From NCBI GenBank assembly GCA_002292285.1, contig DBBP01000004.1, positions 1 to 64,000 on the forward strand: a stretch of DNA of 64,000 nt, in the 5' to 3' direction. A program made the position numbers and the translations under genes. Shown one piece after another: positions 18,272-27,203 of this stretch. The DNA is from Proteobacteria bacterium UBA981. GTDB taxonomy: Bacteria > Pseudomonadota > Gammaproteobacteria > Ga0077536. A model generated the notes under the pieces. That model had not been told where the DNA came from, ran no database searches, and saw only the letters and a list, made by a program, of their open reading frames with translations. Each line of letters starts with the position of its first letter. Positions within the stretch are counted from its first letter, which is position 1.

Positions 18272-20233
18272 ACTCGGCAGGTAACGCGCGAGTCGTTCAC
18301 GCAAACCGGCCTGTTCGGCGCGCTGTTCGCTGTGTGGCGAGAATCTGATTCGGTAATAGGTCCGGACGATATCCTCGATTTCGGCACGAGAATCGGCGCC
18401 CGGAATCGCGCGCAGCAGGAAGTGTCGAATCGTCTCACCCGGATACGGTTCAAGCCCGCGCGTTTTTAGCGCGCTGAGTAAATCATCCAGTAATGAAGCG
18501 GGTCTATCGGTACCGGTAGCGTCTTGGGCGGCTTTACGGACGGCGGTCGGACTTTTGCGCAGGCGTAAATACAGCACGACCGCCAAAGGTGGCACGAGCC
18601 AAATCATCAAGTCCCCCAGATCGCTGAAATCATCCTGACTCAAGCGTTGCAGGCGGTAGCGGATCCACATGGCGACGTCCTGAATATCTTGCCATCTCGA
18701 CGCGAGACTGTTCTCCAGTTCAAACCACGCGGCTGGCGTTGCGTCGACCGTGATCCATTCGCCGTCGACGAAGGCGAGTGCCCACGCATGCGCGTGGCGC
18801 GCGCGGGCAATGTAGGCGCCTTCGAGTTCGCTGTAGTCTTCGACAACGTAGCCGACTGCATAACGGGCCGGAATACCTGCGGCGCGCAACAACAAAACAC
18901 TCGCGGTCGCGAAATACTCACAATGGCCGCGTCGGGTGTCGGTTAGGAAACGCGCAATGGGCGTGCGTTTCATCCCGCCCCGACGTTGAATGAGACTGTA
19001 TTTGAAGTTGTCGAGGAAGAATTGGCGGATCTGTTTAGCGTTCTCAGCGTCGCGCCCGGGTTGCACATTGATTTCGCCGAGGGTTTGCGCGATCACGGAC
19101 TGGTAACTCTGCGGTACGACCAAATCGCGAGCGGTTGCGGGAGGTTCATTGCTGACCGGTACGCCGCTGGTCACCTTGAAGCGCAGAGCGCCGGGCGGCG
19201 ATTCGGACAATAGAGTGCCGAAGCGATTTCGTTGCAATTCCGCCACTTCGGAGCTATGAATTTCGCGGCTACCGCGCGGGACCGGCAGCATGGCGAGTTC
19301 GCGACGATGCTGGAACGTTATTTCGGTCACCGTCGCTGCACTATTGTCGCTGGATTCCGTTATCCAGGAATCCTCGCCGTCACTTTTATCCAGCGCAGCG
19401 AATGGTGCCTCCTTAGCGGCCCATGAACCGTAAGTAAACTCGTCGTAGCTCGCTTGTTGGAGGAGCAATGGCAGTTTGACTTGCCGCCCTGGGGTCACGC
19501 GCACGCGGATTTGATCGGACAACTTGAGTCGCCCGATTTGGCCGATCGCTGTAATGGCCCGATTGGGATTGCTCGAGGTCCACGGGAATTGATTCAGCCA
19601 GTACATGAATGAATCTTCCAGTGCGCGATGTCCACGCAGCACGCCCAAGCCGGTTGCTGCTGCCAGCGTCAAGGCGAGCACCATCGCGCCCGACCATTGC
19701 CACCATCGATATCGTTGTGGACGCGCTGCAGCTATCAAGCCGACTATGAGTACGGCGGTTAGCGCAATGAAAATGCGGTCGTTTTGCGTTGTTGTACTGG
19801 CGGCGAGAATGCAGATGATGATGTAGTGCGGCGCTACGTCGAGTTCGCGATCGTACTGTGGGTAGCGTCGCAGGCTGTAGAACAAGGCGCTCATGGGAAT
19901 CGTTTGTTGCACGCTCGCGCGTTGTACCAACAACAGCGGAAAAAAACAGAATGGCGTGACGAGCAAAATCTGGTAGATGCCGTGCACCGAATAGCGGGAA
20001 AATTGCACCACCGTAACGACAGCAAAAATAACACTGGTCAGATCGGCTGCGCGATGGAATTCGCGATGTGCAACATTCCATTTAATTGGCGATAAGGCGA
20101 TCGCTTCCAGCATCAGGGCCATGACGATTGCGCCCGACCAGGTATCGGTGAACCCACCCCAACAGAGCAGCGCCAGGCTCGGCCATGAGCGCGGCATGGG
20201 TTTGCGGACCGGTTCGACAGTGATGCGCGTCAT
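18254..20233 (-). CDS. tgpA: TgpA-type membrane transglutaminase
   Basis: 659 residues: an N-terminal multi-helix DUF3488 region, a periplasmic transglutaminase core, a helix near residues 545-560 and a C-terminal DUF4129-like tail. The Cys-His-Asp triad is visible as Cys438 (GHCEYFA), His482 (HAHAW) and Asp497 (VDATPAAW), so it should be active. TgpA of Pseudomonas is essential and acts at the envelope, but its substrate is uncertain. The start overlaps the DUF58 stop as ATGA. It is the last gene of a MoxR-DUF58-TgpA operon, a widely conserved trio. Confidence 0.9.
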   Translation of the reverse strand: MTRITVEPVRKPMPRSWPSLALLCWGGFTDTWSGAIVMALMLEAIALSPIKWNVAHREFHRAADLTSVIFAVVTVVQFSRYSVHGIYQILLVTPFCFFPLLLVQRASVQQTIPMSALFYSLRRYPQYDRELDVAPHYIIICILAASTTTQNDRIFIALTAVLIVGLIAAARPQRYRWWQWSGAMVLALTLAAATGLGVLRGHRALEDSFMYWLNQFPWTSSNPNRAITAIGQIGRLKLSDQIRVRVTPGRQVKLPLLLQQASYDEFTYGSWAAKEAPFAALDKSDGEDSWITESSDNSAATVTEITFQHRRELAMLPVPRGSREIHSSEVAELQRNRFGTLLSESPPGALRFKVTSGVPVSNEPPATARDLVVPQSYQSVIAQTLGEINVQPGRDAENAKQIRQFFLDNFKYSLIQRRGGMKRTPIARFLTDTRRGHCEYFATASVLLLRAAGIPARYAVGYVVEDYSELEGAYIARARHAHAWALAFVDGEWITVDATPAAWFELENSLASRWQDIQDVAMWIRYRLQRLSQDDFSDLGDLMIWLVPPLAVVLYLRLRKSPTAVRKAAQDATGTDRPASLLDDLLSALKTRGLEPYPGETIRHFLLRAIPGADSRAEIEDIVRTYYRIRFSPHSEQRAEQAGLRERLARYLPSSAGGT

Positions 20234-21597
20234 GGCGTGAGATCGATACGTGCCAGGTCGGCACTGAGATGACCGCTACGGATGCGGAAGACACGGTGAG
20301 TACCGAGTCGTTCGAGGCCATCGGATTGTTCGTCGCCAACGCTGACCAGCAAGCACAGACACGAGATACCGCGAACGACCAACTCGTCGAGCAATTGCTG
20401 GCGTTCGTCGTCCACAGAAGCCAGTACAAAAATGACGCTGGCCAGTTCCCCGGCACGTTCACGCAACACGTTTGCGGTCGCAGCGAAATCGGCGTCCACA
20501 CTGGCCACGGCCTCAGCCAGATAGGTGAGGGCGCTGGCGGCGTCGCCGAGGCCACGTCCAGCGCTGAGCTGGACCATTTGTGCGCCGACGAAAATCACAT
20601 CGAGGATGGAATCCCGCGGCCGTTCGCCGCCGGCGACCGACGCAGCAACGGAAATGATCGACTCGAAGAGTTCCTCTTCATTGGCCTCGACGTGGGTGTC
20701 GATGACTAAGGCGTGGCGATCGAAATACTCGTCCTGATACTGCTTCACCACCAGGCGGCCGCTTTTCGCGAAACTACGCCAGTGGATATGGCGTCTGGCG
20801 TCTCCCGGACGGTAGTCGCGCAAGCTCGCGAACTCCTGCGAGTCGCCGACGGCCAGCGCGAGGCTTACACCGCCTTTCTGATAATGGCGTTGCGACTGCA
20901 TGTGAATATGAGGCACGGCATAGCGCTGCGGGAGGGCGAGCAATGCCTCTTTCGTAGGTAGGTTCCGGCGCGCGCGGAACAATCCGAGCGGATCGGGACG
21001 GAGAATCTGGGTGTGTTGGTACTGGATCCAGCCGCGGCGCACGACCGTGCTGTCTATTTTGACTTGCACGCTCGCGCCCGCGGCGATGGTCGGAATGGCG
21101 ACGAGACGGATTTCGGCGCCGCGATCGCGCCGCCGCATTTCCACCCAGCGCGGGAAGCCAACGGCTCGGTCAAACCAATTCGTACGGCGAGTGCTGCGTT
21201 GGCGCCGGCGGCGTTGAAATGCGTCATAGCTCATCGGCGGCGTGACGAGTTGGTCCTGCACGACTAGATCGCGCTCGTCGCGTGTACCAAGGTTAGTCAC
21301 TTTGAGGTAGTAGCTCATCGGTACCTGGGCGGTGACCAGATCGGGCAGAATCCGCTCGACCCGAAGCCGCGGTCGCCAGCGCACACTGAGCAGAATGCTG
21401 GTTAGCAGCAAGGCGAAACTCAGCGAGGCGATCTGATAACCCAACGTCTGTCGCAAGTCGATGCCAAACAGGATGCCGCAGACCAACAATGACAGAACCA
21501 TGCGTCCGCCAGCCGGGAAGCGTTGTTCAACCCATGCGCTTGTGCGTCCGGCCAGCGGAAATAGCCGGTAAAGAACGCGCGGCGGCATGCTCGGCAT
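20230..21597 (-). CDS. DUF58 family protein (MoxR-associated)
   Basis: 455 residues with two N-terminal membrane helices (about 30-70) followed by a soluble region. The DUF58 hallmark YRPGDARRHIHWRSFAKSG is clear in the middle, and a vWA-like C-terminal half follows (VIDTHVE, VIFVLASVD). DUF58 proteins accompany MoxR ATPases and are thought to be their membrane partners or substrates. The gene begins 15 bases downstream of the moxR stop and overlaps tgpA by four bases. Confidence 0.88.
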   Translation of the reverse strand: MPSMPPRVLYRLFPLAGRTSAWVEQRFPAGGRMVLSLLVCGILFGIDLRQTLGYQIASLSFALLLTSILLSVRWRPRLRVERILPDLVTAQVPMSYYLKVTNLGTRDERDLVVQDQLVTPPMSYDAFQRRRRQRSTRRTNWFDRAVGFPRWVEMRRRDRGAEIRLVAIPTIAAGASVQVKIDSTVVRRGWIQYQHTQILRPDPLGLFRARRNLPTKEALLALPQRYAVPHIHMQSQRHYQKGGVSLALAVGDSQEFASLRDYRPGDARRHIHWRSFAKSGRLVVKQYQDEYFDRHALVIDTHVEANEEELFESIISVAASVAGGERPRDSILDVIFVGAQMVQLSAGRGLGDAASALTYLAEAVASVDADFAATANVLRERAGELASVIFVLASVDDERQQLLDELVVRGISCLCLLVSVGDEQSDGLERLGTHRVFRIRSGHLSADLARIDLTP

Positions 21598-21612
21598 AAT
21601 CAGGGCCCGGAA

Positions 21613-22575
21613 CTAACGCGGGACCTCGACCGTATCAAGGATTTGGGCGACCAGGGTGAGTGCACTAATGCCGCTAAAGCGGGCTTCGGCTCGCACCGCA
21701 AGACGATGAGCGAGTACTAGCGGCGCCAGTTCCTGGATCATGTCTGGCGTCACAAAATCAAGGCCGTCGAATAGCGCAAGGGCTTGCGCGCATTTGAGTA
21801 AAGTCAGGGAGGCGCGCGGGCTTGCGCCAAGTTCAATCTGCTCGGCGTCGCGCGTTGCCGCGACTAGCGCAACAATGTAGCGCTTGAGTTCTTCGCTAAT
21901 TGAAACAGCGGCGGCGGCGCGCTGAAAAGCCAGCACCTCAGTAACTGAAATGACCGCTTCAGTGTCTTCGAGTGGGCTCGATTGATTATTCGACGTGATG
22001 ATCGCCACTTCATCTTCGGCAGACACGTAGCCCAGTGACAAGCGCAGCGCGAAACGATCCATCTGCGCTTCTGGGAGGGGGTAAGTACCGTGGAATTCGA
22101 GCGGGTTTTGCGTGGCAATCACAAAGTAGGGCTGTTCGAGCGTGAATTGCTCTCCCTCAAGACTAACCTGAGCTTCACCCATCGCTTCGAGCAGGGCCGA
22201 TTGCGTGCGCGGCGAGGCTCGATTGATTTCGTCGGCGAGCAGGAAATTAGTGAATATCGGCCCTTTGTGGATCACGAATTCCTGACTTCTCTGGTTGTAG
22301 ATTGAGGCGCCAAGAATGTCGGTGGGAAGCAGATCAGGGGTGAATTGAACGCGTTGGAAGTCGGCTCCGACTGCGCGCGCCAGCGTTTTTGCCAATGTTG
22401 TTTTACCGGTTCCTGGATAGTCTTCCAACAACACGTGACCGCCAGTGAGAAAAGCGCTGAGGAGGTGGCGGGTTACCTGGCTCTGGCCGGTGATTACTTT
22501 GCTGATTGCGCCCGTCAGGGTTGAGTAGATCGCAGACGCGTTGTCTGCGGAGAGCGTGGCTTGAGGGGCGTTCAT
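21613..22575 (-). CDS. MoxR-family AAA+ ATPase
   Basis: 320-residue chaperone-like AAA+ ATPase. Walker A is PGTGKTT (54-60), Walker B is LADEINRASP (about 112-121), and sensor 1 lies in ATQNPLEFHGTYPLPEAQ. MoxR ATPases assemble or activate partner proteins, often those with vWA domains. The gene order moxR-DUF58-tgpA is conserved in Pseudomonas and other gammaproteobacteria, suggesting that this ATPase drives the membrane partners encoded downstream. Confidence 0.92.
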   Translation of the reverse strand: MNAPQATLSADNASAIYSTLTGAISKVITGQSQVTRHLLSAFLTGGHVLLEDYPGTGKTTLAKTLARAVGADFQRVQFTPDLLPTDILGASIYNQRSQEFVIHKGPIFTNFLLADEINRASPRTQSALLEAMGEAQVSLEGEQFTLEQPYFVIATQNPLEFHGTYPLPEAQMDRFALRLSLGYVSAEDEVAIITSNNQSSPLEDTEAVISVTEVLAFQRAAAAVSISEELKRYIVALVAATRDAEQIELGASPRASLTLLKCAQALALFDGLDFVTPDMIQELAPLVLAHRLAVRAEARFSGISALTLVAQILDTVEVPR

Positions 22576-22601
22576 AGGTTCGCGTCGTAGCTCCTGCTGG
22601 T

Positions 22602-23009
22602 TTATTCGTATGAGCGCTTGAGATTCTCGCGCTCGCGACGTTCTTTCTTGTCGGGTTTGCCGCTCCGACGATCCTCATGCACGGCGCTTAAATCCAGGCT
22701 CTCACGCAAGCTCGCGCGCGTGCTCAGACTGTCAGGTGTTTCTTCGTACAAGGCAGCGGCAAGTTTCGCTGAGACGCGATTTCCGGACAGGCCGCGTACG
22801 ATGATGTCATAGTCATAGGGTGGCCGGCGGATGCGAATCGCATCGTTAATGTGAACCAGCTTGGCTGGCTTGGCGCGTAAGCCATTGAGTTCCACTCGAC
22901 CATTTTCGATCGCATGCACGGCGATGCTGCGGCTTTTGAATTGGCGCGACGCCCACAGCCAACGATCGAGTCGTTGACTGTCTTCCGGCGGCGATTGTAT
23001 TGCAGGCAT
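22602..23009 (-). CDS. hslR: Hsp15 (HslR) S4-domain RNA-binding protein
   Basis: 135-residue heat-shock protein that binds 50S subunits carrying nascent peptidyl-tRNA and helps recycle them. The N-terminal S4 fold is clear: RLDRWLWASRQFKSRS, then NGRVELNG and HINDAIRIRR. The C-terminal tail is strongly basic (RRSGKPDKKERRERENLKR). ATG 23009 is preferred over a GTG three codons upstream. It lies 26 bases ahead of moxR and could be part of the same transcript. Confidence 0.87.
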   Translation of the reverse strand: MPAIQSPPEDSQRLDRWLWASRQFKSRSIAVHAIENGRVELNGLRAKPAKLVHINDAIRIRRPPYDYDIIVRGLSGNRVSAKLAAALYEETPDSLSTRASLRESLDLSAVHEDRRSGKPDKKERRERENLKRSYE

Positions 23010-23153
23010 ACTTAACACCGTATTGTTATCACGCAGTTTCGAACCCCGCCACCTATTACTGTAACGCGGGTAGGGGACGCTCCGATTCTGGTGACGAAGA
23101 TATTATTGTCATAGATTGGGTAAACTACCTTAGGCTACCGCAGGGCGTGAATT

Positions 23154-23675
23154 GTGACCACAGAACGAGAGTTAATTCCCTTATCGATTGCCGTTTTAAC
23201 GGTTTCGGATTCGCGTACAGAGGCGACCGACAAGTCGGGCAAAGTGCTCGCCGGTCGCGCGCAGGATGCTGGCCATACGCTCGCCGAGAAAGCCATTTGC
23301 AGAGACGACGTTTATGCCATTCGGGCGCATGTGTCGCGTTGGGTCGCACAGACAGACGTCAATGTGGTGCTATTGACGGGTGGCACCGGTGTGACTGGGC
23401 GTGATGGAACCCCGGAAGCAGTGACACCTTTGTTTGATAAGACACTCGATGGTTTCGGCGAAATGTTTCGCGCGCTGTCTTATCAGGATATCAAGACATC
23501 GACGTTGCAATCTCGCGCCGTTGCCGGTGTTGCCAACGCCACCTACATCTTCTCACTGCCTGGTTCTGCGGGCGCCTGTACCCTCGCCTGGGATGAACTT
23601 ATCGTGCATCAACTGGATTACCGGACGCGTCCATGCAATCTGGTTGAGTTGATGCCGCGTTTACTCGAACGCTGA
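23154..23675 (+). CDS. moaB: Molybdenum cofactor biosynthesis protein MoaB
   Basis: 173-residue MoaB/MogA-fold protein that adenylylates molybdopterin before molybdate insertion. Conserved segments are LTVSDSRTEATDKSG near the N-terminus, LLTGGTGVTGRDGTPEA in the middle and SLPGSAGAC near the C-terminus. The start is GTG 23154 with AGGGCG upstream. This is the nearest cofactor-synthesis gene to the Mo hydroxylase (16 kb away). The last 77 bases overlap the 3' end of the convergent phytase-like gene. Confidence 0.92.
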   Translation: MTTERELIPLSIAVLTVSDSRTEATDKSGKVLAGRAQDAGHTLAEKAICRDDVYAIRAHVSRWVAQTDVNVVLLTGGTGVTGRDGTPEAVTPLFDKTLDGFGEMFRALSYQDIKTSTLQSRAVAGVANATYIFSLPGSAGACTLAWDELIVHQLDYRTRPCNLVELMPRLLER

Positions 23676-24693
23676 GAGCGTCCGAGTTCTGCGGCAAATA
23701 GAAATAACTCAGCAGGGTTTTTTGCAGCACTGACGCATTGTCGTCGCTGACCAGAAAGTAGCAGTCGCCCTGGTGGCGGGCGATAGCCTCGAAATTATCC
23801 AGCGCCCAGCCGCGCGACGAATCCAACCGCAGCTTCTCGACAGCTTCCACCAATGCGTGGTTGTCATCATCCAAACGCACCTGCTGTACGACTATTATTA
23901 ACGGTCGCAAGAGCCCGCGAAATTGGCGCTCCAAGACTAGAATATCGCCATTGGGCGCTGTTTCGAGCCCCACGACTGCGCTGACACCCGGCGCGTCAGG
24001 GCGGTAATTCCACTGCTCCCCGGATATCGACCAAAGCGGAATGAAGTTCCCCGACGAGGCGCGTGGGGCGCGTTCTGGCGCAGTAATAATTCCGTACTGA
24101 GGATGTCCTGTAATGGCTTCGAGCTGTTTGTTTGAACCGGCGTAATAACTGCGGTTTCGCAGAGCTAGCGGCAATTCTGTTTGCGAGACTGGCGCGCCCT
24201 GGGTGTTGAAGTGAATAATTCTGGGGCGGCCTTCGAACGACACGACGAGTTCGCTATCGCCGCGCACGCCATTGTCGGTGAAGCGCCCCAGCAATCCTTC
24301 TGAATCTGCGAACGGAGAGTTCAACGGTGTGCCGTGTTCGTCCAGCAGTGCGACGAACTTGACGAGTTTTGTCCGAAACAAACGGCCACCCTGAAAGAAC
24401 GGGCGCAGGTGCACCACGTAGGCATCATCAGAGAGCGCGTAGAGCAAATTTTCGTCGGCATCCCAGGCCAGTCCAGAGAGTTGATGAGGGCGACCATCGG
24501 GACCCGCGACCAGACGCACAGTGCCGCGATGGCGGGGGTCTGACTCGGCTCCTCCGGGCTGGCTTACGGGCGCCATGCGAAACGGTTCGCTAAAGCGTTG
24601 TGCGCCTGAGGTTGTCAGCGCGGTGCACGCCAGCAACGCTGTGAGGCAGTAACTGGCGGCGTCACTAAAGCGGAACTCAGGTCCTGAAAACAT
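23599..24693 (-). CDS. Esterase-like activity of phytase family protein (secreted)
   Basis: 364-residue exported protein of the 'esterase-like activity of phytase' beta-propeller family. Seen: a hydrophobic N-terminal signal (about 10-28), SGLAWDADENLLYALSDD, DSEGL, NKQLEAIT and a late NFEAIARH, all typical repeats. Substrate is unknown. The recognisable fold ends at LLSYFYLPQ; the last 25 or so residues extend past the usual family end and overlap moaB. ATG 24693 is preferred over an in-frame GTG at 24702. Confidence 0.78.
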   Translation of the reverse strand: MFSGPEFRFSDAASYCLTALLACTALTTSGAQRFSEPFRMAPVSQPGGAESDPRHRGTVRLVAGPDGRPHQLSGLAWDADENLLYALSDDAYVVHLRPFFQGGRLFRTKLVKFVALLDEHGTPLNSPFADSEGLLGRFTDNGVRGDSELVVSFEGRPRIIHFNTQGAPVSQTELPLALRNRSYYAGSNKQLEAITGHPQYGIITAPERAPRASSGNFIPLWSISGEQWNYRPDAPGVSAVVGLETAPNGDILVLERQFRGLLRPLIIVVQQVRLDDDNHALVEAVEKLRLDSSRGWALDNFEAIARHQGDCYFLVSDDNASVLQKTLLSYFYLPQNSDALSVRVNAASTQPDCMDASGNPVDAR

Positions 24694-24823
24694 CGCGATC
24701 ACGGCTTAGGATGGCGTACTCTCGCCCGCACGAAGGCGGACCCCGCGGTCAAATCTGCTTGCTGCTTCACCATTCGCGTTGCGCGCCCCCAAGTGAATCG
24801 AGCGAAATTCGGACTAAATTAGT

Positions 24824-25198
24824 ATGTGGCACAGAATAATTATCGCAGCTGGCAGTCTCGCAGGCTGTACGGGCGTGGCACTCGGGGCTTTGACCGCGCA
24901 CAAGTTCAGCGCGCAACTCGATGCGCATGCGCTGGCAAGCTTGCGGTCCGCTAATCTTTATTTACTGATTCATGCCCTGTTATTGGTCGTGATCGGTGTG
25001 TGGCTGCGCGCAGCACCGAGCGGGGTTATGCTGCGTATAGCCGGGGCGTTGTGCGTAACGGGTATTGTGTGTTTTTGCGGTGGTTTGGCTCTCAGTGCCA
25101 TCAGCAGCAATGCCGCCTTCGCTCGCGCTGCTCCGGCGGGTGGGCTGGCCTTTATGGCAGCCTGGCTTAGTCTGGCCGCAGCAGCGATAAGTGATTAA
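24824..25198 (+). CDS. DUF423 membrane protein
   Basis: 124-residue protein with four hydrophobic segments and the DUF423 (YgdD-like) pattern: AGSLAGCTGVALGALTAHKF at the N-terminus, then LYLLIHALLL and a GG-rich third helix. It is an inner-membrane protein of unknown function. The gene ends 15 bases before the L,D-transpeptidase gene, so the two probably share a transcript. Confidence 0.85.
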   Translation: MWHRIIIAAGSLAGCTGVALGALTAHKFSAQLDAHALASLRSANLYLLIHALLLVVIGVWLRAAPSGVMLRIAGALCVTGIVCFCGGLALSAISSNAAFARAAPAGGLAFMAAWLSLAAAAISD

Positions 25199-25213
25199 CC
25201 GGAGTATAGAACT

Positions 25214-26215
25214 ATGAATCCGACGCCGCGTTCTTACGCCTTCGGTAACGCCGTCGTATACTTGCTCGGACTATTGCTTGCCATGCTAGTCGGACCGGCA
25301 AGCGCGACTCAGGCGTTTAGCCTCGCGCAGGTCGATTCTGATGTGATCGGCGAGCTGTTTCTCACCACCACAGTGCACGAGGATACGCTGTCCGATATTG
25401 CGCGCGCCTACGATCAGGGCTATCAGGAAATGCGCCTGGCGAATCCGCAAGTAGACCCTTGGTTGCCCGGCGATGGCGCAGAGGTCGTCGTGCCGAACCT
25501 GTATATCCTTCCGGATGCGCCCCGTCGTGGGATCATCGTGAATGTTGCGGAAATGCGCCTTTACGTGTTTGGCGGTAAAGGCAAGGCCGGCGCGGCGCAG
25601 GTCAAGACTTTTCCGATCAGTATCGGTCGGCAAAACTGGGTCACGCCCAAGGGCCAGATGAAGATCGTCTCCAAAGTGAAGGATCCGGCTTGGTACCCCC
25701 CCAAATCGATTCGCGAAGAGCACGCTGCCGAGGGTGATATCCTGCCGACAATCGTACCTGCCGGACCGGACAATCCGCTGGGGCAGCACGCGCTCAAACT
25801 AAGCGCTGCGGGTTATTTGATTCATGGGACCAACCGGCCTTATGGGATTGGAATGCGGGTCACGCATGGCTGTATTCGCATGTACCCGAAAGACGTCGCT
25901 ACCGTGTTCAGCGAGGTTCCGGTGGGTACCGTCGTGGAGGTGGTCAATCAGCCCTATAAAGTTGGCGTGGCGCGTGGGCGTGTTTATCTCGAGGTTCATC
26001 CGCATCTGGATGAAGACCGGGAGCTGTTTGCCGGCCAGTACTCGCACGTCGTTAAGCTGATCCTCGAACGGGTCAAATCCTTCGATGTGGAACTCGCTTG
26101 GCAGGACATTAAAAGTGCCATTGAGCTGAAAGACGGCATTCCGCACGACGTCGGGAGCTACAAACCGCGTACAGCGACAATGACGGAGTCTGAAAACGCT
26201 CTACATTCTGGGTAG
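25214..26215 (+). CDS. Periplasmic L,D-transpeptidase (YkuD; ErfK/YbiS/YcfS type)
   Basis: 333 residues: signal peptide (cleavage near PASA, about 34), a LysM-like segment (HEDTLSDIARAY to LPGDGAEVVVP) and the YkuD catalytic domain. The active site is THGCIRM with Cys220 and His218, and an upstream HGTN. Enzymes of this architecture attach the outer-membrane lipoprotein Lpp to meso-diaminopimelate in peptidoglycan, or make 3-3 crosslinks. The tail-to-tail neighbour encodes an Lpp-like protein ending in Lys-Lys, which favours the Lpp-anchoring role. A ribosome site GGAG precedes ATG 25214. Confidence 0.92.
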   Translation: MNPTPRSYAFGNAVVYLLGLLLAMLVGPASATQAFSLAQVDSDVIGELFLTTTVHEDTLSDIARAYDQGYQEMRLANPQVDPWLPGDGAEVVVPNLYILPDAPRRGIIVNVAEMRLYVFGGKGKAGAAQVKTFPISIGRQNWVTPKGQMKIVSKVKDPAWYPPKSIREEHAAEGDILPTIVPAGPDNPLGQHALKLSAAGYLIHGTNRPYGIGMRVTHGCIRMYPKDVATVFSEVPVGTVVEVVNQPYKVGVARGRVYLEVHPHLDEDRELFAGQYSHVVKLILERVKSFDVELAWQDIKSAIELKDGIPHDVGSYKPRTATMTESENALHSG

Positions 26216-26231
26216 GTTTTATTTTCAGGCG

Positions 26232-26261
26232 AAAAAAAACCCCGCTAGTGCGGGGTTTTTT
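26232..26261. terminator. Bidirectional rho-independent terminator
   Basis: A perfect 7-bp stem (ACCCCGC / GCGGGGT) with a TAGT loop is flanked by eight A residues on the left and six T residues on the right. It can end transcripts from both sides: the L,D-transpeptidase gene on the plus strand and the alanine-zipper lipoprotein gene on the minus strand. It is the clearest terminator in the window. Confidence 0.92.
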
Positions 26262-26285
26262 ATTTGCGGCGTATTGATTGGCCCG

Positions 26286-26603
26286 CTATTTCTTCATCGT
26301 CTGTTCGAACATACGTTCGATACGATCTTTATTTCCTGTGCAACATGCCATCGCGGCATCGGCACTGGTCTGTGCAGCGGCTGCTGCAGCGGCTGCTGCG
26401 TCAGCTGTTGAGTTCGCTGCCTGGGCAGTTTTCAATGCGTTCGCAGCATCTCCTGCAGCTTTGCGAGCTTCAGACATGGCGCTGGTTGCCTTCGCTTCAA
26501 CGGCAGACAACTGCTCTGGCGATACTGTTGAGCAGGCACTCGTAAACGCAATTATCAATCCTAATAACGGCAACTGGGCGCGCGCTAAATATTTGTTTTT
26601 CAT
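26286..26603 (-). CDS. Lpp/OprI-type alanine-zipper outer-membrane lipoprotein
   Basis: 105 residues. A lipoprotein signal ends at TSAC (Cys24 lipidated), followed by a long alanine-rich heptad region that should form a trimeric coiled coil, including an uninterrupted alanine run near residues 69-77. The C-terminus RIERMFEQTMKK resembles OprI, and its terminal lysine is the usual attachment point to peptidoglycan. The -3 position of the lipobox is Thr, slightly unusual. Cys87-Cys88 near the C-terminus are not typical of Lpp. The convergent L,D-transpeptidase may be the linking enzyme. Confidence 0.82.
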   Translation of the reverse strand: MKNKYLARAQLPLLGLIIAFTSACSTVSPEQLSAVEAKATSAMSEARKAAGDAANALKTAQAANSTADAAAAAAAAAQTSADAAMACCTGNKDRIERMFEQTMKK

Positions 26604-26765
26604 GCTGGCAATGCTCCTAGGGAAGGGGACGATTCGAGTCGAAAAATGTCTTGGCTATTGCGAAAAAGGCGCAGTAGCCATGGTGGCGCGAATCATGAAT
26701 GATTTTTTTTTGCTTCGCAACACAGCACTATGTGACCTGGTTTGTGCTTTGGTTAATCATCGCAC

Positions 26766-27203
26766 TCAAGGATTTGCCGACGAGCGCTCGGTGTCGACAG
26801 GCTCGGACCCGCGTGTTCGGCCCCACCCCGGTGCCGCACCTTTGGCTTTTCGGCTGCGGCTTTCGTGTAGCGCGACCAGCATGTCGATTACGGCACGGTC
26901 AAAGCTATCAATCTTGTGCAGGTCACAATAATCATCCAGCCGTTGTAGTGCCTTTTCCAGGCTCAGGCTGCCGAGTGCGTTATAGGTGTCATCCGCAACT
27001 GCGTTATAGGCGGTCAGGTAACCCATCAAATAGTCCTTGAACGATTGTCTCAGCGCAGGGTCCTCGTGACCGCGCCGGAACTGGTGGCAAGAAGCACTGC
27101 CGGCGCCCCAAATCGCATAGTTGCCGGTTGCGTCAGCAGCGCTCGCGACGCCGACGCAGGCCGCCAGCATTACGCCGCTAAGAGCCGCTACGAGCGCTTT
27201 CAA
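26766..27203 (-). CDS. Small exported protein of unknown function
   Basis: The longer open frame (to 27494) is mostly antisense shadow of the HNH gene. The real product appears to start at TTG 27203, which overlaps the HNH stop as TTGA. It gives 145 residues beginning with a signal (KALVAALSGVMLAAC-VGVASA). Both signal peptidase I cleavage at ASA-AD and lipoprotein processing at Cys16 (LAAC) are possible. The mature part (WGAGSASCHQFRRG, YLMGYLTAYNAV, a late DYCDLHKID) resembles small secreted proteins with two conserved cysteines. I cannot assign a function. Confidence 0.65.
   Translation of the reverse strand: MKALVAALSGVMLAACVGVASAADATGNYAIWGAGSASCHQFRRGHEDPALRQSFKDYLMGYLTAYNAVADDTYNALGSLSLEKALQRLDDYCDLHKIDSFDRAVIDMLVALHESRSRKAKGAAPGWGRTRGSEPVDTERSSANP

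Noticed and set aside
23019..23153. Moco riboswitch upstream of moaB
   Set aside because: A short CCCGC/GCGGG pairing exists, but I cannot recognise the conserved Moco RNA core, and the gap is shared with hslR's divergent start.
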